Part shown: one piece after another, positions 11,601 through 22,132 of the stretch
Position numbering within the stretch: position 1 is the stretch's first letter
Layout: every line of letters begins with the position of its first letter
Origin: Trebouxia sp. TZW2008
Lineage: Eukaryota > Chlorophyta > Trebouxiophyceae > Trebouxiales > Trebouxiaceae
Reading direction: 5' to 3'
Assembly: GCA_002118135.1 (NCBI GenBank)
Contig: BDIU01000231.1
Location: forward strand, 42,437-106,436
Length of the DNA: 64,000 nt
Notes under the pieces: generated by a model
What the model was told of the DNA's origin: nothing
Databases searched by the model: none
The model's input: the letters and a program-made list of their open reading frames with translations, nothing else
Program-made: the position numbers and the translations under genes

Positions 11601-14600
11601 ATTTTAACAAAGGCTCACCTTCCTTGATGGGCTTGGCAACCGTCCTGTGGAGGTAGTCCTTGTCAGAAGGTTGGGCATCACCCATGCGGCACCTGCTCAT
11701 GGTGCAGTACTCCAAGTTGTTCTGTTAAAAGTCCAATACAGTGCCACAACAATGCACAAACGAAACATGTCTTAACTTCCTTGATGGGCTTGGCAAACGT
11801 CCTGTGGAAGTAGTCCTTGTCAGCAGATTGGGCATCACCCATGCGGCACCTGCTCATGGTGTAGTACTGCAAGTTCTGTTGAGAGTATAAAGCTGTGCCA
11901 CGACAAGGCACAGACCAAATCTGTCTTACCTTCCTTGATGGGCTTGGCAAACGTGTCATGGAAGTAGTCCTTGTTACCAAGCAAGTCGTCCCCCATACAC
12001 CACCTGATCATGGTGTAGTACTCATCCAGATTGTTCTGCAAGGGGTAGCCTGTCAAGGCAATGCGGCACTTGGTTTTGACGCTCATCACTGCTGCAAACC
12101 TCTGGGTGGAGGGGTTCTTGATTTGGTGTCCTTCGTCAGCAACCACTACTGCAGCTTCATCGCACAGCAGTGCAAATGCTCTGCGTTGAGCGATTGCCTG
12201 CAAGGAAGAAACAGTCTTAGGCATTTCTGCTGAATTGATGATGTACACTATGAACGCAAGCATTGGACAAAACTGCTCAGAGGTAGTTCACCACTTCTGT
12301 GTAAACCTGGCAGGGTCGCAATTCTTCACTAGCAAGCGTGTACATGATGGCGATGATGGTAATAGCAATGCTGATGATGAATGCAAAGGTTTCAGTTGTT
12401 GGAGAAGGCCTGTTAAGCGGGCGCCGAGCCCCGCTAGCCCTCGTTCATAAAAGCTCACTAGCAAGTATGTACACCAGAATGATAATGATGAAGAATGCAA
12501 AGGCTTGACTTATGCAGAATTTTCTGTGAATTCTGAGCCTGCTGACTTCAGCCTGGTAAGCCTGGTAAAAAAGTGAAATAAAGAAGCACAGCACAGCACA
12601 GCACAGCACAGCACAGCACAGCACAGCACAGCACAGCACAGCACAGCACAGCACAGCACGTAAGCAAAGTAAAGCAAAGGTAGTCAGTGAACAAGGGACC
12701 GTACCTTTTCAGTGGGCTCTGAGCCTGTTGACTTCAGCGTGGCATCCAAGGCCTGCTTCTTCAGTCTTGCAAACTTGTCATAGCTCACGACTAACACTGC
12801 TGCATTGGTGGTGCTCCATTTGTAGATATCAGGGAGGTTGTTGTAGATGGACACCTGCAACAATGTCAATGTCTTGGAGGGTGTTCTAGATGAGCACCAG
12901 TAGAGAAGAACCCAATTGATACACATGATGCACTTGCACTCTCAATGGTGAATCTGTTATAGCTCACACAAATGACAGCTGCATTGGTGGTGCTTCATGT
13001 GTGGACGTTGTGAAGATTGCTGTAGATGAACACCTGCAGAGTCAAATGGGATTTGAATAGCTAGCTCATTGACAGTATTCACCATTGACAGTATTCACCA
13101 TTGACAGTATTCACCATTGACAGTATTCACCATTGACAGTATTCACCATGACGATGATCAACATGCACTGCTGCAGCTGTGGTGTTTCAAGGTCAATGTA
13201 GATGAACACCTGCATGGTCAATGAGGTCTGCAATTGCAGGCAAAGGGGCAAAACTAACAGTGTGTTCAGGCACTTTGCTCTGGTTACAGACTTGCTAAGT
13301 CAACACCTTCCACCAGCAAGGGGTTGAGACTTTGGGCAGAATTGACCAAGCTGCCAAGATGATGTGCACAACAAGAGTTAGAAGTCCTGTGCATATAAAG
13401 AGGCACACCAATCTCTAATGTGTCACATCTGGCTTCCCAAGGCTGGAGTATCTCTTGTTTGGCCATTACTGATGCAAACCGAGAGCCTGCTGTCCCCTTG
13501 CTAGATGTAAGGTCATCATCACTGTCTGCTGCCCCAGTAAGCTAGTGCTGAAACTCCTCAACCCAGTTGTGCAGAACATTGCCAGGGACCAGCAACATTC
13601 AGCGTTTGTCCGGTGACCAGGCATGAACAACAATGGCCCGTGTCAGGTCAACAGGCTTGTGCACAATGCAAGTGAAAAGGCAGTTAGGCAAAGCATTACT
13701 GGGCTACAGTAGCTGGGAGCGCTTGTCTGGCCATAACGCATGTACAATAATGACCCTTGCCAGATCGACAGCCTTGTGCACAATGCAAAAGAGAAGGCTT
13801 CTGTAACCTTGCTAAGTGTGAGGGCATCAACACTGTCTGCAGCTCCAGGGAGCCAGTGCTGAAACTCCTCAACGCAGTTGTGCAGAACATTGCTGGGCAC
13901 TAGTAGCAGGAAGCTCTTGTCTAGCCGACACGCAGATTCAACAGCCAGCCCTTGTCAGGTTGCCAGCCTTGTGCACAATGCAAGTGGAAAAGAGTGTTGT
14001 TACCTTGCTAAAAGTGAGGGCATCATCACTGTCTGCTGCTCCAGGAAGCCAATGCTGGAACTCTTCAACCCAGTTGTGCAGAACATTGCTGGGCACCAGC
14101 AAAAGAGAGCGTTTGTCTGGCCAGTAGGCATGAAAGGTGTGCAGGAAGGCAATGGTCTGCAGTGACTTTCCCAGACCCATGGAGTGGGCTAAGATGCAAC
14201 CCCCTGCATCTTCTGCATCTTTGTCATCAGCCTGAATATGCACACACGCTCAAATGCTTGATGTGTAACTGTATGTGCAGGAAGGCAATGGTCTGCAGTG
14301 AGTTTCCCAGACCCATGGAGTGGGCTAAGATGCAGCCCCCTGCATCTTCTGCATCTTTGTCATCAGCCTGAATATGCACACACGCTCAAATGCTTGATGT
14401 GTAACTGTATGTGCAGGAAGGCAATGGTCTGCAGTGACTTTCCCAGACCCATGGAGTGAGCTAAGATGTAGCCCCCTGCATCTTCTTCATCTTTGTCATC
14501 AGCCTAAATATGCACACGCGCTTAAATGCTTGATGTGTAACTGTATGTGCAGGAAGGCAATGGTCTGCAGTGACTTGCCCAGACCCACGGAGTGAGCTAA

Positions 14601-17600
14601 GATGCAGCCCCCTGCATCTTCTTCATCTTTGTCATCAGCCTGAATATGCACACACGCTTAAATGCTTGATGTGTAACTGTATGTGCAGGAAGGCAATGGT
14701 CTGCAGTGACTTTCCCGGACCCATGGAGTGAGCTAAGATGCAGCCCTCTGCATCTTTGTCATCAGCCTGAAGCAGTCAATAAACAGTCAACGACACTGTG
14801 TTGATTACAATTGCAAGCGACCACTCTACTTGCTACAATCCTCAGTGCAGAACCCCTCACACACAGACATTGCGGCTTAGGCTGTACTTGAGCTCAGTCC
14901 ATCACTCAACATTCACAAATTTCAGATGTCAGGTTGCATGCCAAGTCTGACTGATGAATCCTGTGTACATAGCTGTACTTAGGCCATCTCAAGTCAAACA
15001 CTTTGCCATAGCCAAGATGTCCTCTGTCAGTGAAGCAGATCTGTACTCAAAAAGGCTGCAACCTAAGAGCCTGGGTTATGTTTTCATACAGCAAGTGCAC
15101 TACTTACCTCATACTCCAGCACAATGTTCTTCCACAGGAATCTGATGCCCTCCCACTGATGCGGCTTCAGCTTGACCGCCATGCAGCCAGCCACCAGCAC
15201 CTGCAAGCCGATACTGTACAATGTCATTACTGACTCATAATAACATAGCCATTCAATAACAACTAAAATTTGTTCAAAGTTTTGCAAGCCATCATGCCAT
15301 GTTTGCGTTTACTCACAATTCAATCAATCAGAGTGTATGCTGAGCAGTGTCAGCGGGCCAGCAAGATACTTGCTAGGCCATCCATTAGCCGTTATGCAGC
15401 CAGCCACCAGCACCTGCAAGACACAGCATTCAAGCAAAAAATGATTACCAGACAGGCAGCATACTGCTGTCCATAACATATGGTCTGTGTTCATGGTATG
15501 AACACCGTATATAGGTACCAAATGGTAACAACTACACAGCTAATCACTGGCAATTCACTGTGCCAAGCAGCTGCAGTTTAACATCATTACATGTTTGTAC
15601 TCACTCACAGAGCACTTGATGAAGGTGCATGCCGTGTCAGCGGCCCTACTAGATACTGAGGGAGGCAAGCATCTGGCTGTAAGCAGGGAACACCCTTGGC
15701 TCAATTCAACTGCAACAACCCCAACTGGAAACAAGTGTTCAAAAGTTGGGCCCAACAAAGCGACACACCTTGGAGTCAGTCTGAGAATCAGGAAACAGCG
15801 GTACAGCATCAGCCCCCATCTGAGCCCTGTGACTCAACCGTGGGGCAGCAGTGTTGGCAGCCAGGCTCTGCCGCCTTTCCTTCTTCTCCTTGCGCTTCCT
15901 GATCTTCTCTTGCTGAGCCAGTGCATCAGCCTCCCTTTGCTTGCGGCCTTGCTCTTGCCGCTGCTCCTGACGCTGCTCTTTGTGGGATGGACCATCAGGA
16001 CTGTCACCTGCATGGTGTACAGGAGCGTCATTTGGAGGCCATGATGGCTTCACAGCCATAGAATGATGCAGCTTTTGCAGCCACAAAGACTCCAAGCCAC
16101 TGCAGCCCTGCTCTTGTCTCAGCTCCTGACATTGCTGTTTCTGAGACGGACCTCAGAAACAGCAACCCCTTTGTCTGGGCTATCTGAAGGCAACAACATG
16201 CAGTTAAGTAGGGAACTGATATGTACCAGTGCTGCCCTTGTAGCAGCAGCATACAACAAACATCAGGATGTTGGCAAGATCAATCAGCTGCTGGCAACCC
16301 TGCTCTTGCCTCTGCTCTTGCTTACTCCTTCTGGGACTACCCGCCATTTGAGCCATCACCTGGAGGCAGTGCTCAGGGACTTGTTTCAGTGCTCAGGGAC
16401 ACGTGCAAAGTGCTTCGACCATGCCATCATGTCAATTTGTTGATACACACTGAAGATCTGGAAGTGGTTTGATGGCACTTTCAGACCAAAGAGATGTGCC
16501 GAGTCAGATATTACAGAGCTGCAAACCTGGCTGTCGCCGTGCAGGGGCAGACTTGCGCTTTGGCTTCTGCTCCAGGGTCTTCTTCTGCAGGTCTCTAGTC
16601 AACAGCTCAGGGCAGTCATCCACTTGCAACACCTTTCTGCGCTTTTGAGACATGCCCTGAAGGCTCAGCAGCTTCTTTGTCTTGTTGAAGAGCATTGTGG
16701 GCTGACGAGCCAAGTGCTGGCGCACAAAAGTCTGCTGCAATGCCATCACTGCCTCTGCAGGGCATCACAAGTCAGTGTCAAAATGCAACCGCAGAAGAAA
16801 TATGTTCTGAAGGCTCAGACGCTTCTTTGTCCTTTTGAAGGGCGAGGTCGGCTGACGTGCCAAGTGCTGGCACACAAACAGTTCCACCTCTGCCTGTGCA
16901 AGGCACCACAAGACATTTTCAGAATGCAATTGGAGATGGGACATGCTCTGAAGGGTCAGCAGCTTCCTTCTGCATATGCAGGGCGTAGTGGGCTGATGGG
17001 CTAGCTGCTGCCGCACAAAAGTGTGTTGCAGCTCTTTCTCGGCAGACTCTGCATAGACCACAACTTGTCAGGTTTGTGATGTCACATTGGTGTCAGGTTG
17101 TGATTGATGGAAAGCAGGCAGAATGCAATCATGTTGGCGTCTGACCTGAGAGCTGTGCGGTAACTTGCGCAGCGGGGCAAAGGACACTAACAGAAGGTCA
17201 CAGAGTGCCGTAAAGGTAATGATCACACCAAGATCAGCCTGGTAGAAGAGCGCAAAAGACAGTGAATGCAGATTCATTAGCACTAGGACCCTGCATGCAT
17301 GCTAAACAAAGGCGATATGTACGACATCTTCAGCGCAACAGGCAAAAATGCATGCAGTCAGCCTGTGGGTACATCAGAAAGGTGTGCTATTGGACAGGAA
17401 TATCATTCTGCATAACACCTACCAGAGTTTTCTGAAAACAAAGCCTGTCTTGCGTCCTTGTAGAGGCTGTGAGTGTAAATGTCTCGCCTAACACCAGCAC
17501 GACCTGCAAGTGATACAAGCCAGTCAGCCACACAAATGCCCTGTTTTGCCAGTCTCACTACACCATCCAGGCTGTCAGTCTGATGTCATGTATGGCAGTC

Positions 17601-20600
17601 CAGTGGAATGCCATTTGAAACCTTCTTTGTCCATATCTGCATCACAATACAGACATACGCCTGTGCTGCAGCTGCAGCAACTGGACCTGCAAACTGTTGA
17701 GGAAGACAACATGCAGCTTTGCTCAGGGCGCATTGGCTCACGCACCACATGGTCATGCACACATGCACAAACAGTGCTATGATTGATGTCTAGGCTGAGA
17801 CTCGTACAATATGCGGTTCATCAGATGGACGTTGAGAACACTGGGCACTCACCTACAGATCGGCGTGACTTGTCAAGGGCACAGTGGTCAAGCAGGGCTG
17901 CAACCTTTTCTGAGCTGATGGCAAGGAAACTCTGCTGCTCATGGTCAAAGTCCATAGCATAGCGCAAGCTGGGGCCCATAAGTTTCCAAGGCACGCGCAG
18001 GCAACTGCGCCTGCCTGGAGCGTATACCACACAGGCTGCAGCATCTGAACGTAACATACCTGCACCACAAAGCAAGCGAACTCTTGAGAGCAGGGCAAAA
18101 TTTTCACCCATTTTTGTCAATTGCAGGACAGCTAGTGTAAAACACATATGTAGATGACTGAACAACCAACATGACAAGAGCTGTACATCTCAAAAGAAAA
18201 GAAAAGAAAAGTCTATGCCGTTTGGCGTCACGATGGGCGCCTCTGTCTATCGAGGCAGCCCCGGGTACACCTGCTGTACTTCTGACTTGCAACACGTGCT
18301 ATATGGCTGCACCTTCGTTAGACTTGCAGCAAATATATTGGCTGCATGCTTCACACACCTTGAAACATAGGCAACCCAACCCAACCCAACCAACACCAAT
18401 GCAATGTATGTTCTGCTGCACATTGAAGACAGTACAGTGCAAGTTTCTGAATGAAGGTCACCTTCAGAAGGGTGGTCAGCAATAGCATGAAGGTGCTGAA
18501 GGGCCTTGTCAACGCTCTTCTTCTGCTGCGTGTTGCCTTGTGAGGCCTTGACCCTTGCCACAAACACAGCACACAGGAACTTGCCATCACCGAGATCCAC
18601 CTCAAGCGCATCCAGATGCTTCAATCCCCATGGGTGCATGATGTGACTGTTCAAGGGAGCAGGCTTTCTGAGGCGAGTTACGTCAACGTCCTCCGTTGTC
18701 ACTGCCAGTTTCTGCCACTTGGCGGCACGAGTGACAGTGACTACCCCTTCTTTGGGCAGAGTGTCAACGTCCACAAGTGCTGGTTGCCAAGACCACTGGC
18801 CAGGTGTGACTGTGCGCTCAATCTCAACCTGAAGACCTGACGGCTGGGGAGTCTTAAACGCATCTGAGGCTGAAGTTGGGATGTCTGCGTCATGGAAGAT
18901 GGTGATGTCTACATCTGTTCCATCTTGAGACTGGTGGACGACAGACACAGCAGAGTCAGGTGGCTCCTGCTGTTGTTCGAGCTGATTTGCTGCTTCTACA
19001 GCATGCCCATTGGCAGGTTGCTCAGCCATCTGCTGTTCGTCAGGATCAACATTTACAATATCAATATCCTGCTGATCAGAGGCATCCGCGCTATTCTTTT
19101 CATGCTCTGCTTTCATCTTGTCAGCAATGTGCTCATTGTCAGAAGCAACATTGACAACGCCAGTGTCCTGCGGGTCAGGAGCTTCTAAACCATCCTTGGC
19201 ATTGTGAGCCTGAGCACCAGAGCCTAGCTCATGTGCCTGTTTGACGTCACCAGTGACTCCATCCTGATAGCTTGCTTGCTTCTGAAAACTCAGCTGCTCA
19301 TCAGAAAAGCCTTGAGCTGACTCAGCATTGCCTGAATTGGCACTGTGCAAGTCCACATTGTCTGCAGGCTCTGGGCCTGCAACCTTGAGTGAGTCATGAT
19401 CATGCTGTGCCTGATGTGCTGCTGAGTCACCTTCATGCTGTGCCTGCTGCGCTGATGACTCCTCTCCATGCTGCGCCTGCTGTGCTGGTGACTCATCATC
19501 ATGCTGTGCCTGCTGCGCTGAGGACTCGCCTTCTTGCTGTGCCTGCTGCTCATTGGCATTATCCATGATGGGTTTTGCTTCCTGCTCCAACTGCCCTGGG
19601 GCAGGTTCCTGCAGCCCCTCAGTGGGTGTTGACAATGCAGGTTCCTCTTCTTCGCCAACAGCTGCAGCTGCATCAGCGCCATCATCCAACTGAAGTTGCA
19701 AGCTCTTGGGTGTGTCTGTCTGAAGCTCCGTCTGAAGCCCCTCCTCAGCAGGCTGATCTGTGTCCTCTGGGTTCACAGGCTTGCCTGAAGGAGAAGAGGG
19801 AAAGGGCAAAGCCTTGTCTGAGGAAGAAGAGGGAGGGATCTGAATGGCAATCTGTGTAGGCCTCATGCCAGGCACCACTAGCACTTGCGTCTGGCCAGTG
19901 TGCAGTCCAGCAATACCCCAGACAGGTGCTTGTGAGGGTTCCTCAGCCTCTTCATCTGTTCGTCTTCTTTTCTGTGATACTTCTGCTTCACCTACATCAA
20001 CTGCAATTGTTGCAGTCATCTACAGCAAGTCTTGCTGCTGGCTTGACTGTTTGCCAAGGCAAGGAGCGTTTTCCGGCAGGATGCAGTAGAACTGTATGTG
20101 CTTGGGCTGACATTATGGCAATGCTGGACGCACTGCAGGCAATGCATTCAGGAAAAGCATGATGCATGCAGTCATGATGTCATAGTGCATGATGGGTCAA
20201 GGTTGAACAGTGTGGTAACAGTCCTCAGTCGCCAACTTGATTGTTTCTGACCATCGAAGGGCTGTGCCAAGCGAACATGGGAATCTGATGAGTCAAATGT
20301 AACAAGTGAAGAGTGCACAGTTGTGTGCCTTTGATACACTCAGAACTCACCTGGCATGTCTGTCACTGCCTCATCGTCAACAAGCCAGGACCCGCTTGCG
20401 TTGTCATCTTCATCACCGATGCTGGCATTGCTAATTGCCTCATCAGACTCGGCTTGTGCCTCACCAGACCTGCTCAACACCAACACCTCATTACAAGCAA
20501 TTGCGATTTCTATGCTGCCAGACTTGCCTTGGCTGAGGCAAGAAACAGACAACCAGCAAGACGCATGCAGAATACAAGCCATGCACAGCACAGGTAAAAC

Positions 20601-21200
20601 GGACTGTGCCGCTATGAAAATGTTTTATAACATGTGTCTGGTGAGCCAAAGTACAGTAGCGAATGAAGCTGCATCTGCTTTGCCAACAACCAGAATGCAA
20701 TGCTTTGCAATTCACAATGTTGAACTGGCTCAATGTTAATGCCAGGTGAGGCTGATGGCCTGAGTGATCATCCTGAGGCTAGACTGATGAGCAGGTCTGA
20801 GCTTCGCTGTTGATGACTTGAGTTAGCATGTGAGTGTGCAGCTTGAGCCATTTCAGACCATAGCCGCCTTACCTATCTATCATGGACTGCTTCTGAGATG
20901 GCTTCTCAGGCTGTTGCAACAGCCCTGCCACTCTGAGCTTGAACAGCCCCTCTTGCAGGTTGTGGTACATCTGCTGAACGCCCTGGGTCCCAATCCTTAT
21001 AGCCCTGACTGGCGCCTTGGCCTTGTGCAAGTGCATCACTGACACCTCGTGCACAAGCTTGGCCACAACATTGCGCCAATGAGTAACGTCTTCTTGCCAG
21101 GCTAGGACTTGTCTAGCACTTCTGGATTGACGCCACAGCTTGTGTGCTTTGCGCTCCAGCCGAGGAAGCTGTGTCTCTAGCCACTTGGTCAGCATAACTC
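5538..21200 (-). CDS. ATRX-type SNF2 chromatin-remodelling helicase (multi-exon)
   Basis: ATP-dependent DNA translocase of the SNF2 superfamily, acting on chromatin in the nucleus. Motifs read in order on the minus strand: [13 protein letters not shown] (about 15,170); motif [16 protein letters not shown] (about 14,190); Ia [15 protein letters not shown] (about 14,080); [11 protein letters not shown] (about 12,130; DEGH rather than the usual DEAH); [12 protein letters not shown] (about 12,040); [15 protein letters not shown] (about 11,010); [17 protein letters not shown] (about 8,090); IVa YLRLDGKV (about 7,400); [13 protein letters not shown] (exon 6,861-6,965); [14 protein letters not shown] (exon 6,306-6,456). 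The DEGH box together with GCILAHxMGLGK points to ATRX rather than RAD54 or DRD1. Upstream exons at 16-20.5 kb encode basic and acidic linkers, including QKRRRTDEE, a likely nuclear signal. N-terminal exons near 21 kb ([19 protein letters not shown]) vaguely resemble the segment before the acidic linker in plant ATRX. Both ends of the gene are uncertain. Many exons are flanked by partial copies of themselves. Confidence 0.85.
6457..6860 (-). other. GC-AG intron between helicase motifs V and VI
   Basis: The exon for motif V ends ...HNAQ at 6,861 and the next codon in homologues is Ala. On the minus strand the intron would open with GCATGG and close with TTGCAG before GCAATAGC (AIAR, 6,456). 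The exon 6,861-6,965 is exactly 35 codons in phase. The one alternative GT nearby (two codons on) gives an in-frame stop after joining. So this is a GC donor, a known minor class of spliceosomal introns. Confidence 0.7.
7824..7949 (+). mobile_element. Dispersed retroposon-like repeat with (AATG)n tail, copy 2
   Basis: Matches the repeat at 3,167-3,306 over CCTTCATGTCCAATA, GTACGTACCTAG and GGGCCTGCTGAGCCTGCC, and ends in five AATG units. It sits in an intron of the ATRX-like gene. Confidence 0.65.
8195..8490 (-). repeat. Exon-edge echoes of the helicase motif IV exon
   Basis: The 5' edge of the motif IV exon encodes [14 protein letters not shown] (about 8,197-8,240). Upstream in the transcript two further copies encode [14 protein letters not shown] (about 8,310-8,360) and [12 protein letters not shown] (about 8,455-8,490). 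The third lies inside an otherwise non-coding stretch, so the copies lie in the intron before the real exon. Confidence 0.7.
8765..9365 (-). repeat. Exon-edge echoes of a Ser/Glu-rich linker exon
   Basis: The fullest copy (about 8,970-9,160) encodes [17 protein letters not shown] then [17 protein letters not shown] and EPRSRTK. A second copy of its 3' half lies at about 8,770-8,870 and a second copy of its 5' half at about 9,280-9,365. The intact copy is thus flanked on each side by the corresponding half of itself. Confidence 0.7.
10470..11190 (-). repeat. Exon-edge echoes of the [12 protein letters not shown] exon
   Basis: The real exon (about 10,950-11,140) encodes [17 protein letters not shown] to [18 protein letters not shown] and [11 protein letters not shown], then a GT donor. 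A second copy of the 3' half lies at 10,740-10,835 ([19 protein letters not shown]). A third, frame-shifted copy lies at 10,535-10,640. A short 5'-side fragment lies at 11,165-11,225. Confidence 0.75.
11200..12020 (-). repeat. Exon-edge echo array of the KPIKEG exon (helicase motif III exon 3' end), 5 copies
   Basis: The functional exon end (about 11,935-12,040) encodes [19 protein letters not shown] and [14 protein letters not shown]. Downstream in the transcript are decayed copies at about 11,775-11,870 ([14 protein letters not shown]), 11,625-11,725 ([14 protein letters not shown]), 11,470-11,560 and 11,215-11,320 ([10 protein letters not shown]). Each retains the exon's 3' splice-donor neighbourhood. 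Confidence 0.8.
12585..12659. repeat. (CACAG)n microsatellite
   Basis: About fourteen perfect 5-bp units in an intron of the ATRX-like gene. Confidence 0.95.
13066..13149. repeat. 16-bp tandem repeat, about 5 copies
   Basis: Unit ATTGACAGTATTCACC repeats five times almost perfectly in an intron of the ATRX-like gene. The surrounding 12,840-13,215 also holds repeated pieces reading GTAGATGAACACCTGCA, which copy the 5' edge of a neighbouring exon (acceptor CACCTGCA read in reverse). Confidence 0.85.
13487..14140 (-). repeat. Exon-edge echoes of the motif Ia half-exon, 3 copies at about 310 bp
   Basis: The functional copy (13,992-14,140) encodes [21 protein letters not shown] followed by the exon end. 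Diverged copies lie at about 13,796-13,930 and 13,487-13,630, with a short partial at 13,640-13,760. The middle copy still reads [15 protein letters not shown] but its 5' part is out of frame, so these are decayed copies in the downstream intron. Confidence 0.8.
14141..14770 (-). repeat. 136-bp tandem array, 5 units, carrying the Walker A exon edge
   Basis: The string GCAGGAAGGCAATGG starts at 14,141, 14,277, 14,413, 14,549 and 14,685: a period of exactly 136 bp. On the minus strand each unit holds the end of an intron, an acceptor and the first part of the exon ([20 protein letters not shown], motif I), cut off after AFLH. Only the unit at 14,141 joins the rest of the exon. The others carry point changes (one turns Cys of GGCILAH to Tyr) and the last has a 9-base deletion. 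The array therefore holds one working and up to four decoy acceptors. Confidence 0.9.
16504..17045 (-). repeat. Three tandem diverged exon copies ([11 protein letters not shown] type)
   Basis: The minus strand encodes [17 protein letters not shown] (about 16,690-16,745), [18 protein letters not shown] (about 16,835-16,895) and [17 protein letters not shown] (about 16,985-17,040). Each is followed by K-K/R-L-x-LQ-x-M/I. Spacing is about 150 bp. The copy at 16,504-16,749 continues into a long basic segment ([11 protein letters not shown]) and is the best candidate for the working exon. Confidence 0.7.
18183..18275 (-). mobile_element. Dispersed repeat with (TTTTC)n tail, copy 1
   Basis: Read on the minus strand the element ends GGCATAGAC followed by four TTTTC units. 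A related copy at 43,671-43,745 shares the CAGAGGC...GGCATAGA core and the T-rich tail. The tail suggests a retroposon 3' end; the class is unknown. Confidence 0.45.
19400..19545 (-). repeat. 33-bp coding tandem repeat (AQQAQH units)
   Basis: Four 11-residue units of the form [11 protein letters not shown] lie inside the long acidic exon of the ATRX-like gene (about 18,490-20,019). The exon is joined upstream to an acidic exon at 20,352-20,475 by a GTGAGT donor and a TGTAG acceptor just before 20,019. Confidence 0.8.
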
Positions 21201-21870
21201 TCAAATTGTCTGCAACAGCATTGCCTCAAGTAAACATTGCAGCAGTGGAGTAATGGGGACAATCGCATGCACACGCTTGGCGACAACATTGCGCCAATGA
21301 GTAGCGTCTTCTTGCCAGTGTAAGACTTGACTGACGCTTCTGATTTGTCGCCACAGCTGTGGTGCTTTGCGCTCATGACGAGGGAGCTGTGTCTCTAGCC
21401 ACTTGCTCAGCATCACTCTCAGGTTGTCTGCAACAGCATTGCTTCAAGTAAGCATTGCAGCAGTGGAGTAATGGCAACAATCGCATGCACACGCTTGGCC
21501 ACAACATTGTGCCAATGAGTAGCGTCTTTCTGCCAGTTTGAGACTTGACTGACGCTTCTGATTTGTCGCCACAGCTTGTGTGCTTTACGCTCCAGCCGAG
21601 GAAGATGTGTGTCTATCCACTTGGTCAGCATCACTCTCAGGTTGTCTGCAACAGCGTGATTTCAAGTAAGAGTTGCAGCAACAAAGTAGCAAGGTGACAA
21701 TTACATGCACACCCTTGGCCATTACATTGTCGTCAATATTTTCTTGCCAGACTGAGACTTGACTGACGCTTCTGATTTGTCGCCACAGCTGTGGTCCTTT
21801 GCGCTCAAGCCGAGGGAGCTGTGTCTGTATGCACTTGCTCAGCCACTCTCAGGTTGTCTGCAACAGAGTT
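20880..21870 (-). repeat. Four tandem copies of an N-terminal exon, about 220-bp spacing
   Basis: Copies at about 21,070-21,200, 21,285-21,416, 21,500-21,634 and 21,735-21,850 each encode a version of [19 protein letters not shown] ... [20 protein letters not shown]. Only the copy at 20,869-21,204 continues into a further conserved segment ([20 protein letters not shown]). The outermost copy is shorter and interrupted. They look like tandem duplications of the exon's 5' part together with intron sequence. Confidence 0.8.
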
Positions 21871-21954
21871 GTTTCAGGTGAGCACTGCAGCGATCGACTC
21901 AAATTGACCTTGGCGTGCTGGGATTGCATATGGCATTCTTTCAGTTGATTGAAT

Positions 21955-22130
21955 GGGTGGGTGGGTGGGTGGGTGGGTGGGTGAGTGAGTGAGTGAGTGA
22001 GTGAGTGAGTGAGTGAGTGAGTGAGTGAGTGAGTGAGTGAGTGAGTGGGGAATGGGGTGAGGTGAGGTGAGGTGAGTTGAGATGGGATGAGTTGAGGTGG
22101 GATGAGTTGAGGTGGGGTGAGGTGAGTGGT
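21955..22130. repeat. (GTGG)n/(GAGT)n microsatellite and GGTGA-rich tract
   Basis: Seven GGGT units pass into about eighteen GAGT units and then irregular GGTGAG/GGGATGAG repeats. The tract lies immediately beyond the last readable exon of the repetitive gene at 22.1-30.9 kb. Confidence 0.95.
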
Positions 22131-22132
22131 TA

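Noticed and set aside
14141..14770. CRISPR-like array
   Set aside because: Units are contiguous 136-bp tandem copies with no spacers, contain exon sequence, and the DNA is eukaryotic nuclear.
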